DNA of 64,000 bases from Shewanella woodyi ATCC 51908 (GTDB taxonomy: Bacteria; Pseudomonadota; Gammaproteobacteria; Enterobacterales; Shewanellaceae), in the NCBI RefSeq assembly GCF_000019525.1, contig NC_010506.1, positions 5,766,001 through 5,830,000 of the forward strand, read 5' to 3'. This document shows, in pieces, positions 1 through 8,646 of this stretch. The notes under the pieces are model-generated. The model was not told the origin of the DNA and did no database searches. It worked only from the letters and a program-made list of their open reading frames with translations. A program made the translations under genes and the position numbers. The first letter of the stretch is position 1, and every line of letters starts with the position of its first letter.

Positions 1-1200
1 TTTCAAAATAATGGCATTGACGATATCGATAAAGAAAGCCCCCACAATAGGCACCACCATAAAGGCTTGAGGCGAAGGGCCAGTTCTGGAGACGAGCGCG
101 CCCATGTTCATCACCGCTGTAGGCGTTGCTCCCATACCGAAGCCACAGTGGCCTCCGACCATCACAGCAGCATCATAGTTACTTCCCATAAATCTAAAGG
201 TAATGAAGTAAGCAAACAGCGCTAGCGTCAGTGTTTGCACCAACAAGATAGCGAGCAGAGGCAGGGCAAGATCGAATATCTCCCACAGCTTAAGATTCAT
301 CAAGGCCATGGACAAAAACAGTGACAAAGAGACTGTACCCAATACATCAACACTCTCACTCTTGATCTTATAGCCATGGGAAAGCTCTGTAATATTCGCA
401 ATCACCACACCGAGAAAAAGTGCATAGACAAATTCAGGCATCTTCAGCCAACTGATATCCAGATAGGAGATAAGCGTTCCTATCCATTTGGCTCCTGCGA
501 CACATAACAGAAGAATAAACAGCACCTCAAGAATACTCTTAGCCGTAACCCTATCCTCCTCCAGTTGATCATAGGTTACCAATTCAGGATGATCTTTATG
601 GTGGTTGCCCCCCACCCCATATGAGGAGACTAAGTTATTCTTATTGATTAACCTCTGGGCTACTGGCCCACCGATGATTCCCCCCATAACCAAACCAAAT
701 GTTGCAGCGGCCATGGCAAACTCAAGCGTATTGACGCCATAGTCTTCATAGAAGGTTTGCGCCCAAGCCGCCCCTGTTCCATGACCTCCGGAGAGTGTGA
801 TGGAGCCGGCAATCAGCCCCATAAAAGGCTCTAGACCTAACGCCGTTGCCATGCTGACCCCCACGGCATTTTGAACAAGAATAAACAGAGAGGTGACCCC
901 CAAAAACATAAACACCTTAGTGCCGCCTTTGAGAAGCAACTTATAGCTGGCAGCAAGACCCACAGTGCTGAAAAACATCAACATCAAGGTGTTCTGCATC
1001 GAGAGGGTAAAGCGAATAGAGATCTGATTGAAGTGCAGTATAGTGATCACTGCGGCGACGATAAGACCGCCGACAATAGGCTCTGGGATATTATATTTTT
1101 TAAATAACGGCACGTGACGATTAATCGTATGCCCGATAAACAGAACCAAAATCGCCACTAAAAACGACTCAAGTTCACCAATTGAATAAACAGTACTCAT
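1..1200 (-). CDS. gltS: Sodium/glutamate symporter GltS, copy 1 (3' end beyond window)
   Basis: Integral inner-membrane carrier that imports glutamate with Na+. The frame is open from the ATG at 1198-1200 to the window edge (400 codons) and aligns without net insertion or deletion to the complete copy at 1534-2757 (constant offset of 1557), so only about 7 codons and the stop lie outside. It begins MSTVYSIGELESFLVAILVL and carries the same Gly-rich re-entrant motifs (GGHGTG, GGHCGFGMGATPTA) as copy 2. It lies directly downstream of copy 2 on the same strand, separated by 333 bp that contain a terminator, so it probably has its own promoter. Seen: tandem duplication with many silent differences. 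Family assignment is firm; which substrate each copy prefers is unknown. Confidence 0.93.
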   Translation of the reverse strand, partial: MSTVYSIGELESFLVAILVLFIGHTINRHVPLFKKYNIPEPIVGGLIVAAVITILHFNQISIRFTLSMQNTLMLMFFSTVGLAASYKLLLKGGTKVFMFLGVTSLFILVQNAVGVSMATALGLEPFMGLIAGSITLSGGHGTGAAWAQTFYEDYGVNTLEFAMAAATFGLVMGGIIGGPVAQRLINKNNLVSSYGVGGNHHKDHPELVTYDQLEEDRVTAKSILEVLFILLLCVAGAKWIGTLISYLDISWLKMPEFVYALFLGVVIANITELSHGYKIKSESVDVLGTVSLSLFLSMALMNLKLWEIFDLALPLLAILLVQTLTLALFAYFITFRFMGSNYDAAVMVGGHCGFGMGATPTAVMNMGALVSRTGPSPQAFMVVPIVGAFFIDIVNAIILK

Positions 1201-1408
1201 AAAACTCCTAATACCAACAAAATCGACGATCGATACTAAAGCCTTTCACCTGGTCATTCAGAGGTAGGGTCATTGTGATGCCCTTTTCACCTGTGACGAA
1301 ACAGTCGAACATTCTGCCACAAGAGTTGAGATTTACGACTAATCTAATTTCGTATAAACGACTGATTTACGATGATTAAGATAGAGGTCACACTCTTGAG
1401 GGCTCACA

Positions 1409-1420
1409 GTTTGATCAAAC
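1409..1420. promoter_or_regulatory. Perfect 12-bp palindrome upstream of gltS copy 1
   Basis: GTTTGATCAAAC lies about 210 bp upstream of the copy 1 start and downstream of the copy 2 terminator. It resembles the half-sites of FNR boxes (TTGAT/ATCAA) but lacks the 4-bp spacer, so it is not a canonical FNR site. I saw no equivalent upstream of copy 2. Operator function is a guess. Confidence 0.25.
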
Positions 1421-1484
1421 AGAGGTTTTATCACTACAAATACACTCAATTGGCTAAATTTCACGCTCAACAAGCATAACAAAA

Positions 1485-1505
1485 CCAGCTCTAAAGTAGA
1501 GCTGG
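1485..1505 (-). terminator. Rho-independent terminator of gltS copy 2
   Basis: Perfect 9-bp stem, CCAGCTCTA pairing with TAGAGCTGG around AAG. Read leftward it is followed by TTTTGTT. It sits about 30 bp after the copy 2 stop. Confidence 0.85.
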
Positions 1506-1533
1506 CTTAATTAAATAAGCAAAATAGGCAGGT

Positions 1534-2757
1534 TTAGCCAATAAAACTGAGGTAACCCTGCAAGATAATGGCGTTAACGATATCGATAAAGAAGGCGCCC
1601 ACAATTGGCACAACCATAAAGGCCTGAGGCGATGGGCCCGTCCTCGAAACAAGTGCTCCCATGTTCATCACAGCCGTAGGTGTAGCCCCCATACCAAAAC
1701 CACAGTGGCCACCCGCCATCACAGCGGCATCATAGTTTCTACCCATTAACCTAAAGGTGATGAAGTAAGCGAACAACGCTAAGGTTACTGTTTGCACCAA
1801 CAAAATAGCCAATAGAGGCAGTGCAAGGTCAAATATCTCCCACAGCTTTAAATTCATCAAAGCCATGGCTAAAAACAGCGACAAAGAGACAGTACCGAGT
1901 ACATCGACACTCTCACTCTTTATTTTATAACCATGGGACAGCTCAGTAATATTGGTGATCACCACCCCGATAAACAGGGCATAGACAAATTCAGGCATCT
2001 TTAGCCAGCTAATGCCCGAGCTAGAGATAAGCGTCGCAACCCATTTAGCACCAGATACACACAGAAGCAGAATAAACATCACCTCCAAAATGCTTTTGGC
2101 TGTCACCCTATCCTCTTCCAACTGATCATAGGTCACTAGATCTGGATGATCTTTATGGTGATTACCACCGACACCGTAAGAGGAGACCAAATTATTCTTA
2201 TTGATCAACCTTTGAGCGACTGGACCACCGATGATCCCGCCCATCACTAAGCCAAAGGTTGCCGCCGCCATTGCGAACTCTAAGGTATTGATCCCATAGT
2301 TCTCCTGGAAGGTATGCGCCCAAGCAACTCCAGTTCCATGGCCACCGGACAACGTAATAGAACCGGCAATCAGCCCCATTAAAGGCTCTAAACCCAACGC
2401 GGTCGCCATACTGACACCGACAGCATTCTGAATAAGAATAAACAGAGACGCGATCCCTAGAAATAGAAAAACCTTAGAGCCACCTTTAAGCAACAACTTA
2501 TAGTTTGCGGCCAAACCTACGGTACTGAAAAACATCAACATTAATGTTTTCTGCATCGAAAGAGTAAACGCGAGGGTAATATTGTTGAAATGCAAAATGG
2601 TGATAATAGCCGCGACAATCAAACCACCAACGATGGGCTCAGGAATATTATACTTTCTGAAAAAAGGCACATGACGATTAATAGAGTGCCCAATAAAGAG
2701 CACTAAAATTGCGACTAAAAACGACTCAAGCTCGCCAATTGAATAAACTGTGTTCAT
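1534..2757 (-). CDS. gltS: Sodium/glutamate symporter GltS, copy 2
   Basis: Complete 407-residue Na+/glutamate symporter, close to the usual GltS length of about 400. It is almost wholly hydrophobic. A cytoplasmic loop around residues 190-215 (GVGGNHHKDHPD...) separates two homologous halves, each with a Gly-rich motif: SGGHGTGVAWA near residue 138 and GGHCGFGMGATPTAVMN near residue 350. The ATG at 2757 is preceded by AGGAGTTTC, a good ribosome binding site. The same-strand neighbour downstream (copy 1) is a paralogue; a terminator separates them. The retained duplication suggests different expression or substrate range, which sequence alone cannot settle. Confidence 0.95.
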   Translation of the reverse strand: MNTVYSIGELESFLVAILVLFIGHSINRHVPFFRKYNIPEPIVGGLIVAAIITILHFNNITLAFTLSMQKTLMLMFFSTVGLAANYKLLLKGGSKVFLFLGIASLFILIQNAVGVSMATALGLEPLMGLIAGSITLSGGHGTGVAWAHTFQENYGINTLEFAMAAATFGLVMGGIIGGPVAQRLINKNNLVSSYGVGGNHHKDHPDLVTYDQLEEDRVTAKSILEVMFILLLCVSGAKWVATLISSSGISWLKMPEFVYALFIGVVITNITELSHGYKIKSESVDVLGTVSLSLFLAMALMNLKLWEIFDLALPLLAILLVQTVTLALFAYFITFRLMGRNYDAAVMAGGHCGFGMGATPTAVMNMGALVSRTGPSPQAFMVVPIVGAFFIDIVNAIILQGYLSFIG

Positions 2758-2964
2758 GAAACTCCTATTTGAAGCTCTGCAGTTTTACTCCCTTCTATCA
2801 ATCCCAACGCGGGCTCGATAAATAGATAAGTAAAATGCCGTTCTCCATTCGGTCATACTGAATACAAAAAATATACTCAGCACATAAGATGAGACAGCAG
2901 CACAAGGTGCTATAACTACTCGTTTTACGACATTGAATTTATTTGAGGAGAGGGGCGCTATATC

Positions 2965-3114
2965 TCAAATTGTGAGACCATCTTTCTCGGCCTCCGCGAT
3001 ACGTGCACGTTCAGCTTTAGAGATATATTTAGGTTTATTACTCGAATGAAGTTTGGCATTAGCTTTTTTAGCCTTACCCTTCAATGTTTCATTGATCTTC
3101 TTCTTTCTATTCAT
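2965..3114 (-). CDS. DUF2986 small basic protein
   Basis: A 49-residue frame starting ATG at 3112-3114 and ending TGA at 2965-2967. It begins MNRKKKINETLKGKAKKANA and continues through SNKPKYISKAERARIAEAE, the pattern of the DUF2986 family of short lysine-rich proteins found in Shewanella and Vibrio. About a third of the residues are Lys or Arg, so nucleic acid or ribosome association is conceivable, but no function is established. The ribosome binding site (AGAG just before the ATG) is weak. It stands alone between gltS copy 2 and the Pmp3-like gene, both on the same strand. Confidence 0.8.
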   Translation of the reverse strand: MNRKKKINETLKGKAKKANAKLHSSNKPKYISKAERARIAEAEKDGLTI

Positions 3115-3494
3115 CTCTAACCCACTCTATTTGATTTTTACTCAATCCATCAGGATAGAGGTAAAGGCCGCGCATTATAGCGCATTTCACTGCCAGAATC
3201 GAAATTCAACCGAGTTCAAAGCCAATATAGACTCAATTTAACATGGAAAAACATGAGGCTAATTCTAGAGAAAGTTAATTAACTATTTAAAAAAATTGAA
3301 AAATATCCCTTAGATAATTAAGGGCAAAGTGATGCTTATCCCTGCAAAAAAAACCGCCACAGCAAGACTGAAACAAAGGCGCAAAAAAGACTTGTTTAAC
3401 CTTACAATTCAAACAGGTAGCCAACAAAACAAAAACGCAGCCAGTTGGCTGCGTTTTTGTGTCTAAATAACTTAATTACCTATTGGTCTATAAG
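3115..3494. other. Intergenic region
   Basis: AT-rich spacer without a supported gene. It contains the strong terminator at 3431-3458 that closes the Pmp3-like gene, and presumably the promoter of the DUF2986 gene. Confidence 0.5.
3431..3458 (-). terminator. Bidirectional-looking terminator after the Pmp3-like gene
   Basis: A 13-bp perfect inverted repeat, AAAAACGCAGCCA/TGGCTGCGTTTTT, with T-runs on both strands. It lies 37 bp past the stop of the leftward Pmp3-like gene. Confidence 0.85.
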
Positions 3495-3659
3495 TTACTT
3501 AGTCACAACCCAAAGCGCATGTAGCAAACCTGGGATGAAGAATAATAGACATAGGATGATATTGATCAAAAGATCTTTACCCACACCTGATTTTAAAAAT
3601 ACAGCCACAGGTGGTAACAAGATGGCGATCACAACAAGTAACAGCTTATTGGTGTCCAT
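3495..3659 (-). CDS. Pmp3/YqaE family small membrane protein
   Basis: A 54-residue protein from ATG at 3657-3659 to TAA at 3495-3497, starting MDTNKLLLVVIAILLPPVAV. It has two hydrophobic helices (about residues 5-22 and 31-50) joined by a short polar loop with KSGVGKD, and the ILLPPVAVFL core typical of the Pmp3/YqaE (UPF0057) proteolipids. Members sit in the plasma membrane and are linked to membrane potential or stress, though bacterial roles are poorly known. A ribosome binding site AAAGGAGTTA lies directly upstream. The gene is followed by a strong terminator. Confidence 0.9.
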   Translation of the reverse strand: MDTNKLLLVVIAILLPPVAVFLKSGVGKDLLINIILCLLFFIPGLLHALWVVTK

Positions 3660-3678
3660 TAACTAACTCCTTTAATAA

Positions 3679-4353
3679 TTATTTCTGTTTAGGCCAATCT
3701 AACTTCTCAGGCTCTGACCACATTTGCAACTGCTTTATTGTATTAAGGGCAGTAAAACTCACTCCCTCACTAGGGTAATTGATGTATTGATACTCTTTAC
3801 CGCTAAAAATAAAGTGCAAACTAAAGGCGTGCAAGTAGCCTCTGTCCGACTCCTCACCACCATAAAGTGTATCACCTAAAATAGGCACACCTATACTCGC
3901 AAGTGCAACTCTTAACTGGTGAGTCTTGCCACTTAACGGCTTTAGCAGATACAGACGTAGCCCCTCTGCCACCGACTGAGAGAAGAACTGCGTTTTAGCC
4001 GGATTATCCATAGTTCTCATCAATTTATACATGCTACGGCGAGACTTAGCCATATCACCAATAATCGAGCCTTGCTTCTTCTTTGGCTTTCCTTTCGCTA
4101 AAGCTAGATAATACTTCTGTACTCTATGCTCAGTAAACAAACGGGTAAACTCAGCAGCTGCTTGACTCGACTTAGCAAACAACAAAAGCCCCGACGTCAA
4201 GGTATCTAGTCTATGCACAGAAAAGAGTTTAACCCCTAAATCTTGCTCAAGCTTCGCCATCACACCAGCACTACCATCTTGACTATGAAAATGAACATTA
4301 TGGGACTTAGCGATCACGATAAAATCGGTTTCATCGGCAACTATCTGGTACAT
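3679..4353 (-). CDS. RluA-family pseudouridine synthase
   Basis: A 224-residue enzyme that isomerises specific uridines in RNA to pseudouridine. The catalytic signature HRLDTLTSGLLLFAK (about residues 47-61) holds the active-site Asp. Later motifs include the C-terminal substrate-binding stretch GKTHQLRVAL and PILGDTLYGG. It has no N-terminal S4 domain, so it belongs to the short RluA-like class, probably the TIGR01621 group; the RNA target cannot be assigned. The gene starts 28 bp after the histidine kinase stop on the same strand and may be read through from that operon. Confidence 0.88.
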   Translation of the reverse strand: MYQIVADETDFIVIAKSHNVHFHSQDGSAGVMAKLEQDLGVKLFSVHRLDTLTSGLLLFAKSSQAAAEFTRLFTEHRVQKYYLALAKGKPKKKQGSIIGDMAKSRRSMYKLMRTMDNPAKTQFFSQSVAEGLRLYLLKPLSGKTHQLRVALASIGVPILGDTLYGGEESDRGYLHAFSLHFIFSGKEYQYINYPSEGVSFTALNTIKQLQMWSEPEKLDWPKQK

Positions 4354-4381
4354 CTATCTCTCATTAATTTCCAACTTTCAG

Positions 4382-5734
4382 TTAAAAAGTGATACTAACA
4401 ATCAAGCCAGGCTCGTTATCCATCAGCTTAACTTGCGCATTGTGGCGAGCAAAAATTGCCTTCACCAAAGATAAGCCTAAGCCTGTACCCTGGTTATGAC
4501 GACTGGGATCTAATCTCACCAAACGCTCGAACACTCGCTCCTTCTCACTATCTGGGATACCAGGGCCATTATCACGGATCTGGATCTCACTTCCCTGCTG
4601 AACAATCTCAATTTGAGCACCTTCGCCAGCATACTTAATCGCATTATCGACCAGATTAAATAGTGCCTGAAACAACAGAAACTTGTCCCCAGTCATCTCA
4701 ACATCATCAGAAGTGGTTAAGCTCAATGTCTGCTCATTACTCTCCGCCATCACCTCAGCCATCTCATAGAGATCTTCACACAAAACCTTAAGATTAAAGT
4801 CCTGCAACTCCAATGTTTGTTGCCCCTCTTCGATACGGGTCAATGAGAGCATGGCATCAAACGTGGCTAAACAGTGATCTAACTTCTCAGTCAAAATGGC
4901 GCACGCTTCTGGTAATTCTTGCGCAGTTTTATCTGGCAACTGCTCTAAGCCTATTCTTAGATGTGATAATGGGGTTCGTAAATCGTGGGCAATATTATCG
5001 GTCGCTCCTCGAACAGCCAGCAAGTTATTCTCTAAGGTATCGAGCACCCGATTAAACTTACCCGCCAACATATCAAACTCATCTTGACGCCAACTCACCG
5101 GCAGGCGCGTGGAGTATTCCCCCTTCTCAATCAAACGACTCAGACGGTTGTACTGCACTAAACGGCGTAATATCGCTTTAGAGAATAGATAACCTAGGGC
5201 TAGTGTAAGTACGATAGTCAGCATCAATGCAGTGATCGCGGCGTTCACGAAGCGATCAATCAAGGTCGCAAGCTGATCCGTTCGGGTAGCAATAAGCACT
5301 GGGCCATAACGGGTCATCACTAAACCACCCGTTAAAATATGCAGTTTATCGGGGCCCGCTGTTAAGATGGGGAACTCTCGGGTTTTGGGCAGCATGGGCA
5401 TATCATCGGGGATCAAACTTAACGCTCCCACGAGATCTAACGAGCTACGCCACACGACCAAAGCAGTTTTAGGATCGGCAGCCTTAACCTGCACAGCAAA
5501 GCTGCGCTTATCTAAGGTCAGCGCCATCTGTTGATAACGCGCCTTCTCTGCTGCCAAATGTTGATTGGTTTGTAGCTCTTGTTCATTCATCAGCTGACGA
5601 TACATGCCAAGCAGTAAGGTACCTATGATGAGCGTAACAAGAGCCGAAAAGATAATAGTAATGCGCCAAGCACTACTCTGGTAGGGCTTAATTCCCTTGA
5701 CGGAGACGATAGCCAGCACCCCTGACTGTTTCAA
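4382..5734 (-). CDS. Two-component sensor histidine kinase (QseC-like position)
   Basis: Inner-membrane sensor kinase, 450 residues. Transmembrane helices lie near residues 24-44 and 165-185 around a periplasmic domain of about 120 residues. These are followed by HAMP, a dimerisation domain with phospho-acceptor His250 in NIAHDLRTPL, an N box (NLVDNAIKYAG), and G boxes DNGPGIPDSE and GTGLGLSLVKAI. The longest frame starts at TTG (5732-5734) and overlaps the response regulator by 47 bp. A GTG five codons in (5717-5719) is the other option, and no in-frame ATG precedes the first helix, so the start is uncertain. Its partner is the regulator just upstream. The signal is unknown. Confidence 0.9.
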   Translation of the reverse strand: MKQSGVLAIVSVKGIKPYQSSAWRITIIFSALVTLIIGTLLLGMYRQLMNEQELQTNQHLAAEKARYQQMALTLDKRSFAVQVKAADPKTALVVWRSSLDLVGALSLIPDDMPMLPKTREFPILTAGPDKLHILTGGLVMTRYGPVLIATRTDQLATLIDRFVNAAITALMLTIVLTLALGYLFSKAILRRLVQYNRLSRLIEKGEYSTRLPVSWRQDEFDMLAGKFNRVLDTLENNLLAVRGATDNIAHDLRTPLSHLRIGLEQLPDKTAQELPEACAILTEKLDHCLATFDAMLSLTRIEEGQQTLELQDFNLKVLCEDLYEMAEVMAESNEQTLSLTTSDDVEMTGDKFLLFQALFNLVDNAIKYAGEGAQIEIVQQGSEIQIRDNGPGIPDSEKERVFERLVRLDPSRHNQGTGLGLSLVKAIFARHNAQVKLMDNEPGLIVSITF

Positions 5735-6365
5735 TCAACTCGCCAAAACCTAGCTCTTCGAATTTACGTCTAAGTTTTGCAATATGAACATCAATCACAT
5801 TAGTACGAGGATCGAAGTGGTAATCCCACACAGCTTCAAACAGCAAGGTACGGCTAATCACTTGATTCGGGTGTTCCATCAAATACTTTAATAACTGAAA
5901 CTCTTTTGGCTGCAGCATCAACTCGTTCCCATCTAAGGTCACTTTGCGAGTCAACAGCTCCATCACCAGATTACCTACGGTTAATCCAGTTTCGGCTGGT
6001 TGTGATAAACCACGCTGCATCAATTTTTCGGCTCTAACCAATAGCTCAGAAAAAGCAAAAGGCTTAGTCATATAATCATCGCCACCAGCGCGCAGGCCTT
6101 TTACCCGCTCATCCACATGGCTTAAAGCCGACAAGATCAATACCGGAGTCTGGCTCCCTGTGGCTCTCAATGCCGCCAACAGCTTAAGACCATCGAGCTG
6201 TGGCAGCATACGGTCAAGCAAGATCAGATCATACTTCATGCTTGTAGCAAGCAGTAACCCCTGGTGACCATCTGAAGCCGTCTCAATATTGTGACCCTGT
6301 TCGGTAAATCCTTTAACCACATATTCGATAGTGGTTGCGTCATCTTCTACGAGTAATATCTTCAT
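5688..6365 (-). CDS. OmpR-family response regulator (QseB-like)
   Basis: A 225-residue DNA-binding response regulator. The receiver domain shows the acidic pair in VEDDA, phospho-acceptor Asp51 (LILLDRMLPQLDG) and Lys101 (YMTKPF). The C-terminal winged helix spans about residues 125-222 (LQPKEFQLLKYL, ending RTNVIDVHIAKLRRK then GAGYRLR). Its stop lies inside the kinase gene and its start is 8 bp after the PepSY gene, so the four genes from 7430 to 4382 form a probable operon. The neighbourhood with ygiW recalls the ygiW-qseBC arrangement of enteric bacteria and Pasteurellaceae; orthology to QseB is inferred only from that. Confidence 0.93.
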   Translation of the reverse strand: MKILLVEDDATTIEYVVKGFTEQGHNIETASDGHQGLLLATSMKYDLILLDRMLPQLDGLKLLAALRATGSQTPVLILSALSHVDERVKGLRAGGDDYMTKPFAFSELLVRAEKLMQRGLSQPAETGLTVGNLVMELLTRKVTLDGNELMLQPKEFQLLKYLMEHPNQVISRTLLFEAVWDYHFDPRTNVIDVHIAKLRRKFEELGFGELIETVRGAGYRLRQGN

Positions 6366-6373
6366 ATGCTAAT

Positions 6374-6910
6374 TTAATCCCAGGTTAGCAGCGGCAATGG
6401 GCGTTGATTTTGAATATCGAAGGCCAGCCTGTGCTTGCCAGTTTCGTCGATAAGTTTAATCTCAAGGTAACTGATCCCAAGATCATGATCGATTTGGGCT
6501 TCTAAGATATGACCATGACGACCGTCCATCGCCTTGTGGACTAAGGAGTAGAAACTCTGTCCGATATCTTCCATCAGGTTAACAGCCTTAAGACCGTCTT
6601 TATCATCAGCCTCTAAGGTTTCCACCTTTTGGTTGATTAGGTGACCGTCTTTAGCTTTAAATTCAAACTCGGTGATCGTCTCTCTTTGGGTATCGATAAT
6701 CGACACCTCGTAGATCAACTCACCGTTCTCAACATCGATCTCAAATTCACAGATAACACCTGAGTATTGCTTCTCGATTTTGAGCATAAGGGACTGAGGA
6801 GAGAGGTTTTGTCGATCTGACAGCAGCTCTAGTACCGATTTTTCAGCCCAAGTTGGTGCTGAAAAACCTACACTTGAAAAAAGCACTAAACCCACTAACC
6901 AACGCGCCAT
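6374..6910 (-). CDS. PepSY-domain exported protein
   Basis: A 178-residue protein with signal peptide MARWLVGLVLFSSVGFSAP (cleavage near PTWA). Two PepSY-like repeats follow, each with the pattern of an amphipathic helix and strands (LMLKIEKQYSGVICEFEID; later YLEIKLIDETG). The start at 6908-6910 is preferred over an upstream ATG at 6943 because GGGAGGATCC sits immediately before it and the signal peptide then begins correctly. PepSY domains are often found near periplasmic sensors and may modulate them, so a role in the adjacent two-component system is likely but unproven. Confidence 0.82.
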   Translation of the reverse strand: MARWLVGLVLFSSVGFSAPTWAEKSVLELLSDRQNLSPQSLMLKIEKQYSGVICEFEIDVENGELIYEVSIIDTQRETITEFEFKAKDGHLINQKVETLEADDKDGLKAVNLMEDIGQSFYSLVHKAMDGRHGHILEAQIDHDLGISYLEIKLIDETGKHRLAFDIQNQRPLPLLTWD

Positions 6911-7079
6911 GGATCCTCCCTTAATCATCACTATAACCTTCATCTTATCTCAATCGAAAAAAGCCGTCACCACGAAGCGGCTCTACCAAGGATTTTACTC
7001 ACTTTACCCACATTATTGAAGATAAAGGATTTATATTTATCTGACCAGTACGCAATCTATACTAATGCATAGCTTCGTA

Positions 7080-7430
7080 TTATTGAGCCACTAGCTTTAA
7101 GCTATCGATCTCAATCTCAATACCTTGCCACTCATCATCAACTTCGCCTTTAAGAGTCACTTTAGTATCACTGTTGACCTCGATATTACGCCAAAGTGCA
7201 TTATCTATTTCCACTTCAACATCACCAGACTGATCGCGGAAAAGGTACTTCTCATCACCTAAGCTCTTAACTAGGTATCCAGTCAACTCAACAGGGGTAT
7301 CATCGGTCGCGTGACTTGCATCTTTCGCACTCTTAACTAAGGTTTCGACGCCAGGGCCATTGTATGCAGCGAATGCTGGCAGAGTTAATACGCATGATAA
7401 AATAATTGAACCAGCTAATGCTTTAGACAT
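7080..7430 (-). CDS. ygiW: YgiW/YdeI-family periplasmic OB-fold stress protein
   Basis: A 116-residue exported protein: signal peptide to about residue 21 (VLTLPAFAA), then a single bacterial OB-fold domain (BOF family). The BOF hallmarks are the strands LTGYLVKSLGDEKYLFRD, GDVEVEID and KVTLKGEVDDEW. Members are periplasmic and linked to peroxide, metal or antimicrobial-peptide tolerance. An ideal ribosome binding site (AAAGGAGAAATAAG) precedes the ATG at 7430. The gene leads the PepSY/regulator/kinase operon, with a 169-bp gap to the PepSY start, matching the ygiW-qseBC organisation known elsewhere. Confidence 0.9.
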   Translation of the reverse strand: MSKALAGSIILSCVLTLPAFAAYNGPGVETLVKSAKDASHATDDTPVELTGYLVKSLGDEKYLFRDQSGDVEVEIDNALWRNIEVNSDTKVTLKGEVDDEWQGIEIEIDSLKLVAQ

Positions 7431-7539
7431 CTTATTTCTCCTTTAGAAATTAACAGATATCTTAAAGGGTCGACCATATTGTAGAGATGGAATAAAGATT
7501 AACCTTTGATCATTAATTGTTACTTCTATCGCACTGCTC

Positions 7540-8646
7540 TTAAGGTTCTAAAATATGGATCAGCTCAGACTTAAACGCGACCTCTGTCACCACACCAACC
7601 ACTAAGCCAATTTTATTAGAGTAATGCAGAGGAACCTCAGCATGTAACTGATGTTTAACCCCTTTAACACTGGCAATCAAGCGAACTGTCTCTCCCATGG
7701 TTAACATGGAATCTATAGTGATCTCTAGCTTATTAAAGCTGCGACAAAGACGCCCCTGCTTAATAGAGTTAAAACGTATCCCCTGATTAGGGATAACCCA
7801 ACGCACTTTGGCGCCGACCTCTAAGCTATCAAAATAAGTACTAGCTATCAGATGCTCACCAAACTTCAACCAAGTGATCTGACGCTCCTCCTCTTGGGCG
7901 ATAACGTAAGCATCGAAGATATTTCTCAGACCCATCTGTTTCGCCACAGCTTCGGTGCGCGGCCTAGTCAGCACTTCATGGGGGATCCCCTGCTGAAGCA
8001 TCTTACCTTGGCTAATTAAGATCATATTATCGGCGAGCAGTAGTGCTTCATTGAGATCGTGAGTCACCATGATCACAGGAATAGAGAGCTGAGATTTAAG
8101 GCGAGCAAGCTCTAGATAGAGACGCTCACGGGTCTCCCTATCCACCGCAGAAAATGGCTCATCAAGTAGCAAGACTGAGGGTTCACGAGCTAGAGCTCTA
8201 GCCAGAGCCACCCTCTGTCTCTGGCCACCTGAAAGATTAGCGGGCAAGCGGTCGGGCAAACCATGAAGATTAACTCGCTCTAGCCACTCTTTCGCTCTGG
8301 GCTCACGCTCAGCTTTCGGAATATGATCAAGTGCAGCAACAACATTACCTAAGGCGGTCAGATTGGGAAATAGACCGAAATGTTGTGGCACATAGCCTAG
8401 GTGACGCTGCTGAGGCGTAAGATGAATTTTATCTCCATCGTTAAACCAATCCCTGTCACCATAGCGGATCACACCAGATTCTGGATGATTCAAACCGGCA
8501 ATCATACGCAGTAGCGTTGATTTACCGCCACCGGAAGGGCCAACCACAGCCAGTACTTCACCCGCCTTACAGACAAACTCGGCATCTAGACGGATCTGTT
8601 TATCTTGTTTGATCTGACAATAGAGATCACCGACGTCTTGAGGCAT
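7540..8646 (-). CDS. modC: Molybdate ABC transporter ATP-binding protein ModC
   Basis: A 368-residue ATPase of the molybdate importer. Walker A GPSGGGKST is at residues 36-44, the signature LSGGQRQRVALARALA and Walker B VLLLDEPFSAVD follow, and a C-terminal TOBE/mop-type domain lies from about residue 280. The open frame extends upstream to 8766, but that part reads the modB gene in another frame. The ATG at 8644-8646 with GGGAGCAGGAC ahead of it is the true start and gives a 20-bp overlap with modB, suggesting translational coupling. It is the last gene of the moaABCDE-modABC run. Confidence 0.94.
   Translation of the reverse strand: MPQDVGDLYCQIKQDKQIRLDAEFVCKAGEVLAVVGPSGGGKSTLLRMIAGLNHPESGVIRYGDRDWFNDGDKIHLTPQQRHLGYVPQHFGLFPNLTALGNVVAALDHIPKAEREPRAKEWLERVNLHGLPDRLPANLSGGQRQRVALARALAREPSVLLLDEPFSAVDRETRERLYLELARLKSQLSIPVIMVTHDLNEALLLADNMILISQGKMLQQGIPHEVLTRPRTEAVAKQMGLRNIFDAYVIAQEEERQITWLKFGEHLIASTYFDSLEVGAKVRWVIPNQGIRFNSIKQGRLCRSFNKLEITIDSMLTMGETVRLIASVKGVKHQLHAEVPLHYSNKIGLVVGVVTEVAFKSELIHILEP

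Larger units (their letters stand above)
1201..1533. other. Intergenic region between the two gltS copies
   Basis: No open frame worth calling. It holds the copy 2 terminator (1485-1505) near its right end and a 12-bp perfect palindrome GTTTGATCAAAC at 1409-1420. The remainder is AT-rich and presumably contains the promoter of copy 1. Confidence 0.6.

Noticed and set aside
1409..1420. Canonical FNR box upstream of gltS copy 1
   Set aside because: The TTGAT and ATCAA halves overlap with no 4-bp spacer, so it is not an FNR site.
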